A stretch of DNA of 64,000 nt from Brevipalpus yothersi (Eukaryota; Arthropoda; Arachnida; Trombidiformes; Tenuipalpidae): assembly GCA_003956705.1 (NCBI GenBank), contig QZCP01000254.1, positions 1-64,000 of the forward strand, in the 5' to 3' direction. Position numbers and translations under genes: made by a program. Within the stretch, counting starts at the first letter, position 1. Each line of letters opens with the position of its first letter. Shown here in pieces: positions 1 through 13,597 of the stretch. Below the pieces are notes generated by a model. The model saw only the letters and a list, made by a program, of their open reading frames with translations, was not told the DNA's origin and ran no database searches.

Positions 1-65
<65 letters not shown>
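1..65. repeat. (CT)n microsatellite
   Basis: An uninterrupted CT dinucleotide run opens the window, so its true left end lies outside. It probably sits in an intron of the nuclear receptor gene that follows. Confidence 0.95.
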
Positions 66-66
<1 letters not shown>

Positions 67-959
67 GAAACTCCCTTGACATAATTCCAAGCTTTATCGT
101 TGAGAGAGGCTACGAGCATATGAACGAGTTATCCATCGCACTTCAATGGCATAGTGGAAGAGCTCATATCATGTTTTTGAAAAATGTAGGAGACTATACT
201 AGTCGATACTAGTTTGAGTTTCAAGCATTCTAGATTTACTTTTCAAAGGTCTACCAACTAGCAACATTAGGAGGTGAAGAGAATGGTTAGCACGATGTAT
301 CAAAGACTGTCTGAATCTGGATAAGCCTCTCAGATCTGAGCAAAATATTATCATTCTTCTTTTATAGACATGCAGAAATATATTTCAGTCAGGATGTTGG
401 ATGTCTACTGATTTTGTTATGACTAATTCCTAATAGATCATTTTAAATTCACATTGTGCTAGTCAGAAATCCATATGGATCATTTAATCGAAAAAAAATA
501 CATTTAACTCACAATACTTGTTAGTCAATACAGTGTCCATCAAATGAAAAGGTTGAGCTCACTCAAAGTGAGAACAAAGCTCCCTAGAGACCAAAACTCG
601 ATCTTCTTGGGGACTTCTCTTCCCATAATGAGAGAGGTATAAGAAAAAATACTCCTCATAAACTGTATGAGATGAATTGATTGCAAAAAGACAACCAGCA
701 TGACGCTTTAGAACTTTGAGAAGTCTAAGCCGGCTCCTGGATTACCATTTATTATCATCGAGGGGAAGAGAGAAAGATCGAATTTTTCTCAAAATGTTCA
801 TTAAGCTATCTATTTTTCACGTGCTAGAACAGTTTTTTTCCTCTTCTGAATTCTACTAACACTCATTTGAATCTCTGATTCGAAAATTTTCAACTGATCT
901 CCTGAATGTTTTATTTCAAGAATTGACAAGGAAACTAAAAATCCCTTTCTTATTCATAG
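66..959. other. No gene seen; probable intron of the NR2C/Hr78 gene
   Basis: I see no supported coding exon here. The zinc-finger DNA-binding domain expected upstream of the ligand-binding exon is absent, so it must lie before the window. The stretch ends in a plausible acceptor (TTATTCATAG at 950-959) just before the first recognisable coding sequence. Confidence 0.5.
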
Positions 960-2146
960 GCAGAGAAACAGCATCCAGCTCATCTGGTAGCTTGGCCAGG
1001 GTTAACGAAGGCAGTGCCAGCAATAATGGAAACACCGCATCTGGTGGTGAGCCTGATGGGGACATCAGTATGAGTAATGTGGAAGACGATGAAAAATCCT
1101 CGAGAGTTGACAATTTATTAATTTCCAAGGCTGCTTTTGATGTGATGGCCAAAATTGCCTGTGGTACCGGTCTAGACTCTGAGCATGCAGCTTTACTTTT
1201 CGGTGCTATTGATTTTGCCAGTGGTTCACCTCTCTCCAAGAGTGAAGATCTCTCTGAGCTTCAAGGTTCACTTTTGACTGAACAACACTTCAACTTTAGT
1301 TTAACACCGCCAAATACTGGTACATCGACTTATCTATCCCTCCAATACATTTGTGAGAGTGCCTCCCGCCTTTTGTTCCTCTCCGTTCATTGGGCACAGT
1401 CCATACAAGCATTCCAGTTGATGTCTCTTGATGTTCAAACATCTCTCATTAGAGGCTGTTGGTGTCAATTGTTCATCCTTGGCCTAGCTCAATGTTCACA
1501 AGTCATATCTTTAGCCACTATTTTGTCGGCCATTCTTACACATCTCCAAAAAACTGTGCAACAAGAAAAACTCTCTGTGCATCACGTGAAACAGGTTACG
1601 GATCATATTTGTAAGCTCCAAGATTTTGTTAATTCTCTACAGCGTCTGGAAATCACTGATCACGAATACGCTTACCTTAAAGCAATTGTTTTGTTCAGTC
1701 CAGAGAATTTATCCCTTAGACAATTGTTGTGTTGTCGTCGAATTGAAAAATTCCAAGATAAAGCAATTCAAGAGCTTCGAAGCCATGTATTAGATGCCTG
1801 TAGTGGCAACGAAGCTGCTTTGAACCGTTATTCTAAATTGCTTCTGAGACTTGTGCCTCTTAGATCGTTGTCACCAAGTTTTACTGAAGAACTTTTTTTC
1901 TCCAGTCTAGTAGGGAATGTACAAATTGAGAGCATCATTCCGTATATATTGAAAATGGACTCGAGAGAATTCACTAGTGAGTTTGTTTCTTCATCATCAT
2001 CTTTCCCTAATTCACAAAATGATAAAGCACATAACAGACCATCGTCCGCAACCATCAGGGGAAACAGTGCCTCTACAAATGCATCAGCCACAAATCACTC
2101 ACCATCATCATCTTCATCAGCATCTAGTAAACGTGATGGTAGCTGA
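960..2146 (+). CDS. Hr78: Nuclear receptor subfamily 2 group C (TR2/TR4, insect Hr78), 3' exon with ligand-binding domain (partial)
   Basis: Orphan nuclear receptor, a ligand-regulated transcription factor of the TR2/TR4 type. Only the last coding exon is in the window, entered at the acceptor near 958-959 and ending at TGA 2144-2146. It encodes a short Ser/Gly-rich hinge and then the ligand-binding domain: a helix 3 region with CESASRLLFLSVHWAQSI, the LGLAQCSQVISLATIL segment, EYAYLKAIVLFSP in helices 8-9, and ITDHEYAY/IEKFQDKA. It closes with TEELFFSSLVGNVQIESIIP and a helix 12-like IPYILKM. These are near-identical to the vertebrate TR4 pattern. After the domain comes an extra tail of about 50 residues, Ser/Asn-rich. 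The zinc fingers are upstream of the window. The family call is firm; the exact exon start is less so. Confidence 0.9.
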
Positions 2147-3377
2147 GTTTCTCCATCTATGTTGCCTTCATTTAAGTTTTCCTCCTTTTTTGCGGTTCTG
2201 CTTTATCCCTCAATTTTTGAAAAAATTTTTTCAGGACTCATATCTCATCTAGGACAATCTTGACTTTGAAAAATTTTGAAAAATCATGAATTCTATTCAT
2301 AAATTCATGAATCTATGGTTTTTTTGAATCTACATTTGACCAAGCTTACATCCATAAACCTGTGAGAGTCTAATCAGAACTAGTTGTATTTTGTTTGCGG
2401 TTGATATGTGAATGATATCAATCTTTGTTCAGACCGTTTCTATCTTTCGTAGAATGACCACATCTGCACCATAATTTTTGAAAGAAATCTCAGTGGTCTA
2501 TCTCCCTCCCCCCTCTATTTGATTCATCAAGCAAGGACTTGACTCCTACCTTTTTTTTCTAGGGACATCTAAGTGCAATGCTCCAAGAGTAATTCTCTAA
2601 CTGTGCTGATTTGTCTCCAATCATATTTGCATCTTCATCTCTCATCTCATCTCACCTTGATCCATATTTTAAATTCCTAGATTTTTCTACCTTCATAAAC
2701 ACTTCAACGAATGTGCTTCTCTGATACCCGTGATAAAAAGTTAAACGATCTATACGATAGCGTTTCGATTTTTTGTTTGATAATCAAGCCTTATGCAAAT
2801 GGAATCAAACCCGGTCTTATTTGTCTGTTTTTTTTCTATGTTACTATGACTTATCGTAGAATCAACCTTGTTTTCTTTATTCTGAGAAATAAGATTTTGT
2901 GAGTCTATGATATATGATATATATTCTCAATTAAAAAATTAAAAAAATAAAGAACAATGTGATCACTGATCAAACATTATCAATCAAATCGGTAGATATT
3001 ATCTATCCACTGACAAATGTGAAACAAATTTTGCATATCAATCCATTATATATTGATATCGTATCTTTTTCGGAAAAGCGTACGGAAAGGTAGTCTCCCT
3101 CTAGCGACAAAAGGTAGGAAACATTACATCTGAACATTTACAGTGCAAAAAAGATTTACTTTCACTTCTTGTCAGTTTATTTAGGCATTTAAGCCATGTA
3201 AGCATTCTGTTCATTCTTGCTTTGTTTCAATGAAACTACTGTACTGTAATGTTTGGATTAATTTGATATTGTTCATGTTGCCTTTGAGACACACTCATCC
3301 ACGATTGAACTGATGTGTGGATAGGAGAATTATCGGAAGATTGTTAGTGTGTGTCCAATTGTGTGCATGTGTTCATC
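2147..3377. other. 3' flank of Hr78 and 5' flank of neurobeachin
   Basis: No coding sequence is supported. An AATAAA at 2946-2951 on the plus strand is a possible polyadenylation signal for the nuclear receptor. A short element CCCTCTAGCGACA (3097-3109) resembles the reverse of a CTCF core and lies about 270 bp before the neurobeachin start codon. The remainder is AT-rich. Confidence 0.5.
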
Positions 3378-6300
3378 ATGGAGGAACAACTCACAAGTGA
3401 ATCTCATGAACAAGAGGTGGTGAATGATAAACATGAGGACTCGGCTCATGATGACAGTGTTAATATTCCATCGGTTCAACAGCAATCGAAAACAACTGCC
3501 GAAATCTCTATCGATGCACCAGTATCGGAATCTGTTATTCAAGATGATACAAATTCTAGACATTCCTCCGAAAATCTGTCATCATCGGAAGTGCAATCTA
3601 AAATAATTAATGATGATGATGATAAAAATGAGAATGAAAAAAATCATGAATCCCAAATCAAAACATCAGCATCACCATCTCATGAGCTTGAAAATGGTGC
3701 ACCTGACAGCTCAGCATCTCAAATTACATCTATGACAATATCTGAAAATGAATCAGCATCAGTCACAATATCCCCTCCAGCCTCTGAAAGCATTTCCGAT
3801 TCCACAATAATGACGACGACGACAACAGCAACAGCAACAACAACAACAGTAATCCCAACAGCAATTCCCGTCAGTAAGAATGATAATAATATCTCGTCCA
3901 ACATCGAAAAGCTCACATCACTATGTTCTCGCTTGATGGCTCGAACTTTCAGCGAAGAGCAAGAAGGGTCATCATTTGATGAACCAGGATTGGTAACTGA
4001 TCCGAAATCATCGTGTAATTCTATCTCCACCACCACAACCACCGGTGATGATGAAATTAACACGGTTACGGATTTGATTATTCATCTTTTAACCAGTGAA
4101 GATTTGCAACGTATACATGATCGCGATTGTCTTGCAAGTTTTTTCCATCAACATTTACGTAGTTTACCGGTGAAATCAGTGGCTGAAATCTTGAGTGTTT
4201 TGATAGCTGTACTCAAAAAATCTCTCCTCAATTTGGAAGACGCCAAAGGTGTTCTAGTGGATTGCATAAAATATTATTGCGTCAAGTCTCCACCATCTGG
4301 CTCACACAATTTGATTAAACATTTTCTTCGTGAAGTCATTAATTTATTGTCAAGTTATAGTTGCAATGTTCAAGAGCTGAAATGTCTTTTAGATTCATCC
4401 CAAGATGATTCCCGTCTACTTCACATTATTCGTGAAGCCAATCGACACCAAAAAGGTCGACCACCAGCATTTTTTGCTTTTCCAGGGACCAAAGGTTCCG
4501 TTCTAGCTCTCCCTCCATTAGTTAAATGGCCCACACAAAATGGTTGGACTTTTATCAGCTGGTTTCGCCTGGAACCCAACTCGATCAATTCTCAGCCTTA
4601 TCTTTATTTCTTTCGAACATCGAAATCGGGAATCGGATATTCAGCTCATTTCACTGGCAATTGTTTGGTACTTACGAGTATGAAAATCAAGAACAAAGGC
4701 TATCAGCATTGTATACCATACGAATTTGTACCATTTAAATGGTATCATTGTGCTATAGTGTATGTAACCAAATGGAGAGGTTCAGAAATCAAAGTTTTCG
4801 TAAATGGTCAAATGACAGCCAACACTGAGATATCATGGCAAGTGCAAACTCAAGACATGTTCGATAAGTGTTTCATTGGAGGAACAGCTGATTTAGTTTC
4901 GGAATCTTATTTATTTTGTGGCCAATTATCGGCAATTTATTTATTTCACGAAGCATTGAATCCATCTCAAATATGTGCTATACATCGACTTGGTCCTGCC
5001 TACATGGGCCAATATCGGTATCCAAATGAAATGGGCCTGTTTGATAATATGCCTATAATGATGAAAAGAGTTTTATATGAAGAAAAATTGAGCAGTGCTC
5101 TTGTAAGTCTATACACTCCGGTCGCAGTTGAAGGCGATACTCTCTGTTTACAATCAGCTCCAAAAGGAAATGCATCTTATTTTGTTAGCTCACCTCATGC
5201 AGCATTACTTGGAGATACTAGAGCAATTTTAACTCGATCAATAAGTGATACTTTACAATCAATTGGTGGCATCAAAGCTTTACTACCTTTATTGAACCGA
5301 TACACTGGTGTAGCCGGTATTCCTGCAGATCCAGAAGCATGTTCAACATTAATTGGATTCATCTGTGATCTTCTCGAATCCTCTCCCTTATGGTTCGGCA
5401 ATGAAGTTGTCCAATCTCATGGTTTTGTAATCATTTCATCTCTTTTGGCGAAAAATCCTCGTTTATTGATCAACGAAGAAACTTTGGAAATTCTTCTCAA
5501 TTTAACTAAAACTTTGATGAGCGCTATGTCCACTTCATTGACCAGCTCATCTGGTGACAGTATTCTTTTGAAGCAATTAATGGACAGTATTCTTTTCAAT
5601 TCCTCACTTTGGATTTACGTTGATTCCAAGATTCAGATTTGTTTATATTGTTATTTAGCTACAGAATTTCTCACTGTTGGTGCGGCAAATGCTTCTTCAA
5701 CAGGAACGAATTGTGATAACTTGGCTTCATCGATATCTCCTCCTGTAATCAATAATCCTAACTCCGATAGAAGCTCAGTAGAAAGTATTTCTGGTTATTC
5801 TAGTGGTAGTGGAGGAGTTGGGTCAGGTAATAATTGTACAGTAGGTAGTGGTAATGCTATTTTCAGTGAAGTGCGACGTATATCAACCGTTTTGCAGCTA
5901 TTCCATTCCTTGAAATATTATTACTGGCTGGTTCCAGAGGATTCTAATCGACCCGATGGTGGTCAACCAAATAATATGCCGTCTTCAATTGGAATATACT
6001 CTATTACTACACACCCTGTGCAAGTTAGGGCTCGTGAATTGAACTACCGTCCATCGAGAAATGATCTCATCTCAATTCGTAGTTATATTCTTTTATTCAT
6101 CAAACAATTAATCATAAAGGGTAATGGTGTGCATCATGACGAACTTCAAGCTATTCTCAACTATTTATCTACTGTTCATCAAGATGTTAATTTATTAGAT
6201 GTACTACGAATGCTTCAAACACTCACAATTGAACACCCTTCCTCAATGATACCAGCATTTGATATGAAACATGGCGTTCGAACAATATTCAAATTACTGG

Positions 6301-9300
6301 ACTCATCGAATGAAGAAATCAGAATACAATCCATCAAACTTCTTGGATATTTTCTTTCTCGATCCACAGCGAAGAGGAAACAAGATGTTATGGGCCCAAA
6401 TAATCTGTTCATGCTACTGAGAGAGAGGCTTGTTCGCTTTACTCCTCTCTCAATTGATACTTATGATGCTCTTTTTGAGATCCTTGTCGAAACTCCCATT
6501 GAATCAGTGCGATCCAACACTTCAGCAACTTTTGGAAATCTTCGAATCGAAAATCCAATGGTTTTGAAAGTGATTGCGACTCTAATAACTGATGGTAACA
6601 AAGTGCCTGCTTCCGGTCGAGTTTCTGGTAAACCTGTCAGTGAAGCTATCAATAATCGATGTGATCATCAGAGAATCAAAAAGCTTTTCATCAGTGATCT
6701 ATGGCGACTTTTAGTCAATAATCGAGAAAATCGTCGTTTAGTCCTACAAATGTCAGTGTGGCAGCATTGGTTAATTAATCTTATCGAGAATCATAATGAC
6801 CATCTAGTACGTGATCAAATCTTAGCTATTTTTAGGATTCTTCTCTATCATGCTATCAAATACGAATTCGGAGGCTGGAGAGTTTGGATTGACACTTTAG
6901 CAATCATTCATGCTAAGGTCAGTTTTGATGATTTCATGAATCAGTTTGGTGAAAAGCGAGACAAATCTACTTCCTCTGCTTCTATCAAAACTTCTACTTC
7001 TGTGTACGATGGTCCCAGTGAAACAACATCCTCAAATCTAGGTAAGATTTGATTTCCCTGCTTTCTTCGTTCATTTCAGACAAGCAATCCTGATAAATTC
7101 TCAATTTGATGTAGCCTACCTTATAGTAAATCTTTACGATCTTTTAATTCCTGACGAAAGATATATACACACACTGATAAGATCTATAACTTGCCTTGAT
7201 TGATTGACTTTTTTTCTACTCCTGCTTATTGACATACTATATTATTCTCATTGTATTTCCAGAAAAAGTCTCTGATGATCCAACAAAATCACCTGATACT
7301 GTAGAGCATCATTCTGGAGTGGAAGTCGTGTCTTCTCCAACGGAAACATCAGAAGCTGCTGATGAAGAAGACAGTCGCCCTGAGGATGAACGAGAATTGA
7401 GCACCTATACCCTGGGAGAGAATAAACAGGAAAGTGAAAATGAAACTCACTTATCATCGAACATCGAAGATATCACGCATGATGATAGCAAGTCAATGGA
7501 TGAAGAATCAAGCTCTGTCAAAACTGAAGAAGTTCAGACCGAAAAGCTTGACGATTCTCCAGCGAAACAGGAGTCTGATCCTATGAAGTCGACTGATTCA
7601 CATGATCATAAATCTAGTGGTATAGATGATGAAATTGTTGAAAAGGAATCTGATGAAGAAGCAACTATACATGAAACTCCAATCAGCACAATAAGTTCAA
7701 CTGAAAACTCTACCCTGGCTCCAAAAGAGTCAGAAAAGATCAAGGAACAAGATGAATCAATTGGTGTCACTGAAACTGATGTAGCCCCTAGTCGTATTTA
7801 TCGTAAAGCTCCTCACAACAGTCTGAAAGAATTTTATACCTCTCTGATCAGTGATGATCAAACACCTCGATCTAGCCAATCGCGCTTTCAAACGAATAGA
7901 AGCTCTTTCACTGGCTCTGCTACACCTGCTTTCAGAATTCCAGAGTTTCGATGGAGCTCTCTTCATCTTAAATTATTGAATGATCTGTTCTATTCTATTG
8001 AGTGTGATCTTCAAATGTGGAAAAGTCAAAGCTCGAAAGACGCCATGCCCACTAACTCAGGAAAAGAGGGTGAAAATAAGTCAGGAGTCATTCTGACTGT
8101 TTCACCTTCTCAGCTGGATCAAATTCTGCAGCATCCTGATAACCAAATTTATATAGTTAATGCAATTCATTTGTTTTCTCAACTTTGTGATAATATCATC
8201 ATAGCTTCTGGTGGTCTTCTCCCACTTCTTGCCGCAGCAACCGGTGGGAATAGTTCAACTTCAGGAGGAAACAGTAATCAGAATGAATCCACTACCGCAG
8301 GGTGCGAAGGTCTTTCACTGGCTCAAGCCAATTCATTGCTTTTTCGACTTGTCAATATGGCCGATTTACTGTGCTTTGCAGCAACTCATATCAATTTTGC
8401 AGACTTGGAGAGTGAAAAAAACATGTCTGCTGGAGGAATATTGCGTCAATGTCTACGCCTTGTCTGTACAGTGGCTGTTAAAAACTGTTTAGCTGTTCAA
8501 AAACATTCTGGAGCTGAATACGAGGCCTTTGATCCATCCAAAGACATTTACAATATTGGAACTCCGATGAGCGTTGCAGCTGAGCTATTCGGTGATTATG
8601 GCAATAACTTAGATGAAAACATTAATCATAATAGCGCGAGTATCTTATCTGATGTTACAGCTGGCATGAATCTTGAATATGTGTCAGGCAATTACTCACC
8701 TTTACAGCCATACCCAATCAAGGATGCATCAAAGTTATTGCAGGAGATGGATGTGAATCGTCTTCGAGCTTGCATTTATCGTGATGCTGAAGCAGATACG
8801 AAACAATCTCAATTCCTTGCTCTGGCGACCCTTTATTTCATCAGTGTACTGATGGTATCAGAGTATCGGGACATAATAGAATCCAAAAGTTCCCATGGAA
8901 AGGATCAGGTTAAACGTAAGGTTCGTGAAGAAGCGGTTGATGAGGATATCGGTACCTCAGGACTTCCTGAAATTCGATCAATTGATAGTGAGATTGGTAT
9001 TAATTCGAGTAATATTGGAAATATTCTTACCAGTAAATTAGAGCAACGTTTGTCATCTATTTGTCCACTTTTGCGAGAAATAATGTGTGACTTCGCTTCA
9101 TTCCTCTCCAAAACACTACTCGGTTCACATGGACAAGATCTCGTCTCCAAGGAAGCGGTTCGTACATTCCGCAGACCCAATGCAAGTCCAGTGGAATTGG
9201 TCATGTTATTATGCTCTCAAGAATGGCAAAATACTTTACAAAAAAACGCTGGACTTGCATTCATTGAGCTCATCAATGAAGGGCGCTTATTAAGTCATGC

Positions 9301-12300
9301 AATGAAAGATCATATCGTTCGTGTGGCGATGGAGGCAGAATTTATTCTCAATCGTTTGCGTGCTGACGACGTTTCCAAACATGAACAGTTCAACATTGCA
9401 TGTCTCGAAACTCTTGCTGCTCGTGCTCATGAGGAGCTGCTCATCAATTCTTTGATAAACTCAGCAAAACGAAGAGATCGAATGATATACATTCGATTCA
9501 AAGAGTACTTGGCACAACAGCAAAAACGAACCGAAACCGATCGCGAAAAACTTTTCTACAGACTAGACACTTGGGAAGATGATGCTCGAAGAAGAAGAAG
9601 GTTTCTACTCGATCCCTATGGCGAAGAAAATTCAATTCAATTCCTTGAAAATCCTCCAAAAGGAAAGAGAAAAGTTGAAAAACTAGACAAAGAATCAGGT
9701 CCTAGTCTACCTGCTCATCTGATAATCCCCAAGCAGCAGCAGCAAACTTCAAATAATCGGGATGGCAGTGATGATGAGAATGACCTCTTCTTGTGGGAAT
9801 CTGAAGATTTGAGCTCAAGCTTGAATGGTGACATCGATGAACGACCTCCATCGGCAGCGGAATTTGCAGGGACTGTTCTCTATTCGGTTGATTGCAATTT
9901 GATTTGGAACATCTATGCCATCGAAGGAACCCTTCAAATAACTGCAAACGAGCTCTTCTTCGAAGCTACCAATATAAATGAGAATGTTACTGTTGATGGA
10001 TCAATTATTTCGAAGGGAAGTGGTGACAGTAAGAGCAAATCAAGACCTAGCTCTGGTAGTAGTGTGAAGGACAATAGATCTACCGATGAAAGCCTCAAGG
10101 GTCTCGCTGGATCAAGTGGATGTAAGCTTGGTAAAGGTGGTTTCAGAGATCTTGATTTGAAGGTTTTAAGATATTGTGATTTGCTCACCTACAATGGTAA
10201 AATACCTTTCATGGAAGTTCGTGCAATCTTTAGTCGTCGATATCTTCTGCAGCCGATCGCATTAGAGATTTTTCTTGCTCAACGTACCTCTGTCATGTTC
10301 GTATTTTCTGACTCGGAAACTGTCAAAAAAGTAGTCAAATACCTTCCACCAGTTGGTGTTGGTGTTAAATATGGAATTCCTCAGTCTCGACGAGCTTCAT
10401 TGATGACTCCAAAGCAACTTTTCGCATCTTCTAACATGACTCAGAAGTGGCAAAAGAGAGAAATATCCAATTTCGAATACCTCATGTTTCTAAACACCAT
10501 CGCTGGGAGAACGTATCAAGACTTGAATCAGTATCCAGTATTTCCTTGGATCCTCACCAACTATGATTCTGATGAGTTAGATCTTTCTCAACCAACCAAC
10601 TTCAGAGACTTGAGTAAACCTGTTGGAGCTCTAAACAGTGAGCGAAGAGCTGAATTTGTTGAACGGTATAACTCATGGGACAATAGTCATGTGCCAGCAT
10701 TCCATTACGGTACCCATTATTCGACTGCCGCGTTCACTCTCGGCTGGTTAGTTCGACTCGAACCATTCCACTCAGCTTATCTAGCCTTACAAGACGGTCG
10801 TGTGGAAGATGAATCTCGACTTTTCACATCCATTCGAGATGCCTGGCTAGGATCTCTCATGGGAGGTCAACAAAATGTCAAAGAACTGATTCCAGAACTA
10901 TTTTATCTACCTGAGATTTTGACGGGCACTGAACCTGAATCTGTACGACGTTTGTACACCGTAGAGCTACCGAAATGGGCTAAATCTCCGGAGCATTTCA
11001 TTCGACTCCATCGAATGGCCCTGGAATCTGATCTCGTTTCGTGTCAGCTGCATCAATGGATTGATCTGATTTTCGGTTACAAGCAGCGTGGTCCAGAGGC
11101 AATTAGAGCTGTAAATGTTTTCTACTACTTGACTTATGAAGGAAATGTTGACCTGAGTCAAATTTCATGCAATGATCCTAATCTAAGAGAAGCTATCGAA
11201 GCTCAAATACGCCACTTTGGGCAAACTCCTTCTCAACTGACCACAGAGCCTCATCCACCCAGAAGTTCGGCACTTCACGTGTCTCCTTTAATGTTCTCGC
11301 CTGTGATGGACGAGGTATGCATGTCCATCAAATTCCCCTTCAATGCAGCAGTTGTCAATATAGCAGCTTGTGCTCTTCACAATTCCTCCGCATCCACAGC
11401 AGCTAACACCCCCTCATCAATAGTGACTATCAACGGTGCTCAAAATTATCATATACACAAATGGACTCCTAAAGAAGCAAATCAACCATTCATTTTGGAT
11501 CCAGCTCTGACCACTACTGGCTCTTCATCATCAACACCTAACCGCCGTCACATTCTGGACACAACGTCCCTTTGCAGCATGTCCTCCTCATCAGCCGCCT
11601 TTTCTCCTCGTCACATTGTGACGATCGATTCAAAGCATATTATTATGGCGCCTTTCTACGATAATTCATTCCGTGTTTTTTCTACTGAAACTGGAAAATT
11701 GACCCAAGTTATATATGGACACAGAGGTCTTGTCACATGTTTAACTCGAAGTGAGTGCAATATGATTGCAGATTTTTATGTAGCATCTGGTTCAGTTGAT
11801 TGTTCCGTCCTTTTTTGGACATGGAATGCCAAGTATGCTCAAATTGAGGGTAACAATGGCGCATCAGCAATATCTGGTAATCCTTTACCGAAGCTCATTC
11901 TCACTGGTCACGAATCGATGATACTGTCACTACTCATAAGTGCTGAATTAGGTCTAATAATCAGTGGCTCGAAGAATACAATTTTGATCCACTCAATGAC
12001 AAATGGAGACTGTATTTCTGTGATCGATATTCGTAAGAAGCATAATTCTCACATAATTAGATCAACTATCAAAACGGGTGACATAGAAACGGACACCCAC
12101 AAGATCAAAGCCACTCTCGAAGCGAGTATGAGTGGAGAAGGTGCCGCTTCTTCCCAACAGCAAATGCAATCTAAGGAGCACTCTGATTCATCGAAACTTT
12201 CTCAAACTGATGAGAATCAGATCGATCGTAACCAGATTGATGAAGATGTTGACTATCTTATTTGCAACCTTCTTCTAGCGAGAGAGCTAGCTTTCATTGT

Positions 12301-12757
12301 TGGAACAGCAGTGCCTATTGCTAGAAGGGATAAAAAATCGAAGAAATCGTCGTCAACTTTACCATCTCCGGAAGCTCCTGCCCTCCTCTTCACCCACAAC
12401 TTGAGAGGAGATCTCCACAAGCATATCAATTTTCCGAAGCCCAAAGATCTGTCATCACTCCTTATGACCATAACCCGTGATGGAGAATATCTCATCATCA
12501 GCGAGTCGCCATTCATGATTAAAATATATCGCACCTTCGATATAACTCCACTCTATGCTTTGAACACAAATGATTTGTTAACCTCTTCTCCCAGTTCTGA
12601 GTTTTCAAATCGTGATACGGTCCATGGAGCTAATGCAGTGAAATCTCTGCTTCTAATTGACCACAAATATTTGCTGGTTGGTACTGAAAATGGAAGACTT
12701 ATCATTTACAAATTAGATTTCAATCGATGGCATCACGAATATTCATCTCGCTATTGA
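3378..12757 (+). CDS. Nbea: Neurobeachin (NBEA/LRBA/rugose family), complete
   Basis: Giant BEACH-domain scaffold for vesicle trafficking and, in known members, PKA anchoring. Two exons (3378-7041, 7263-12757) join in phase (G|AA) to give about 3,052 residues, close to the roughly 2,900-3,500 of the family. Order: acidic, low-complexity N-terminus (1-230); alpha-helical region; concanavalin-A-like LamG domain (about 350-540, including GVGYSAHF-type IGYSAHFTGNCLVLTS); armadillo/DUF4704 region with KYEFGGWRVWIDTLA near its end; acidic linker; DUF1088; PH-like domain (about 2090-2250); BEACH (about 2288-2553, with FHYGTHYSTAAF, QLHQWIDLIFGYKQRGPEA and FGQTPSQL); then WD40 repeats ending in the family's terminal FNRWHHEYSSRY. 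The first ATG (3378) is preceded in frame only by non-ATG codons. Low-complexity inserts interrupt the PH loop and the WD propeller. Confidence 0.97.
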
Positions 12758-13577
12758 TTTTAAGAAGTTCAAGTTGACCATCAGTAGCCGACTTAATAAT
12801 TTAGTACTATCACCTGAATGATATTTGTTTTTCCTCTCCTGAGTTTTGATAATGTGTATAAACTACGGTCTATAAATTAATACAATTGATAATTATTACG
12901 AAATCTTCTTAACCTATCAATGAATCACTCGTGAATTGATCCCTATTTGAACCTACGTTTGTTGAGTTCTCAAATAAGTTCTCTCGAAGAGTTTAGCTTG
13001 AATGGTACACATGCGTTCGAAATCTCGAAAATACTTGACACGAATAGTCGAAAGATCATTTGATAAATCATTATCAACATTACATAAGAGCCACATGTTT
13101 TTCCATGGTCTAGATAGTCCCTCTCTTCAAATCAAGCGGCCAGGTGCATTTAAACCATGATAAATCATAATAAAGTGAAGACAAATTTTTTTTAATCCTA
13201 ATCGCCTCAGCGAAGAGGGAACCAATCAGCGCTCACATCAAAAATTTACATTCAAAAGCGATGTTGCCTCGTGTTTTCCTGATGCCGGCTCAAATTGATA
13301 CATGTTGATGAGACTGTGTTTGATTCAAATAATTAGCTTTTTTATCCAAGAGAATTGACGATTTTTTGTTGTTGAATTATTTATTGAGAGTTTGAGTCAA
13401 GATGACCAGTGATCATGAGCTGTTAGTCAATCTCAATCATTTGATTCAAATGTTCATCATTTTCAAAAAAAAATCTTCTTGTCTAGAGAATCTTGTCTCC
13501 AAGTCACACGCAACATCGATCAAGAAACCAACAACTTGTTAGTGTTACCACAAAATTCCATCATCAAACGTCTGGAG

Positions 13578-13597
13578 CACAGCTACTAGTAGCTGTG
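13578..13597. repeat. Perfect 20-bp palindrome
   Basis: CACAGCTACTAGTAGCTGTG reads identically on both strands. It lies about 1 kb upstream of the UGT start codon. The flanking bases do not extend the symmetry. Function unknown; it could be a homodimer binding site or chance. Confidence 0.7.

Noticed and set aside
2711..2902. 63-codon plus frame after Hr78
   Set aside because: Lies within the probable 3' UTR before AATAAA and has no recognisable content.
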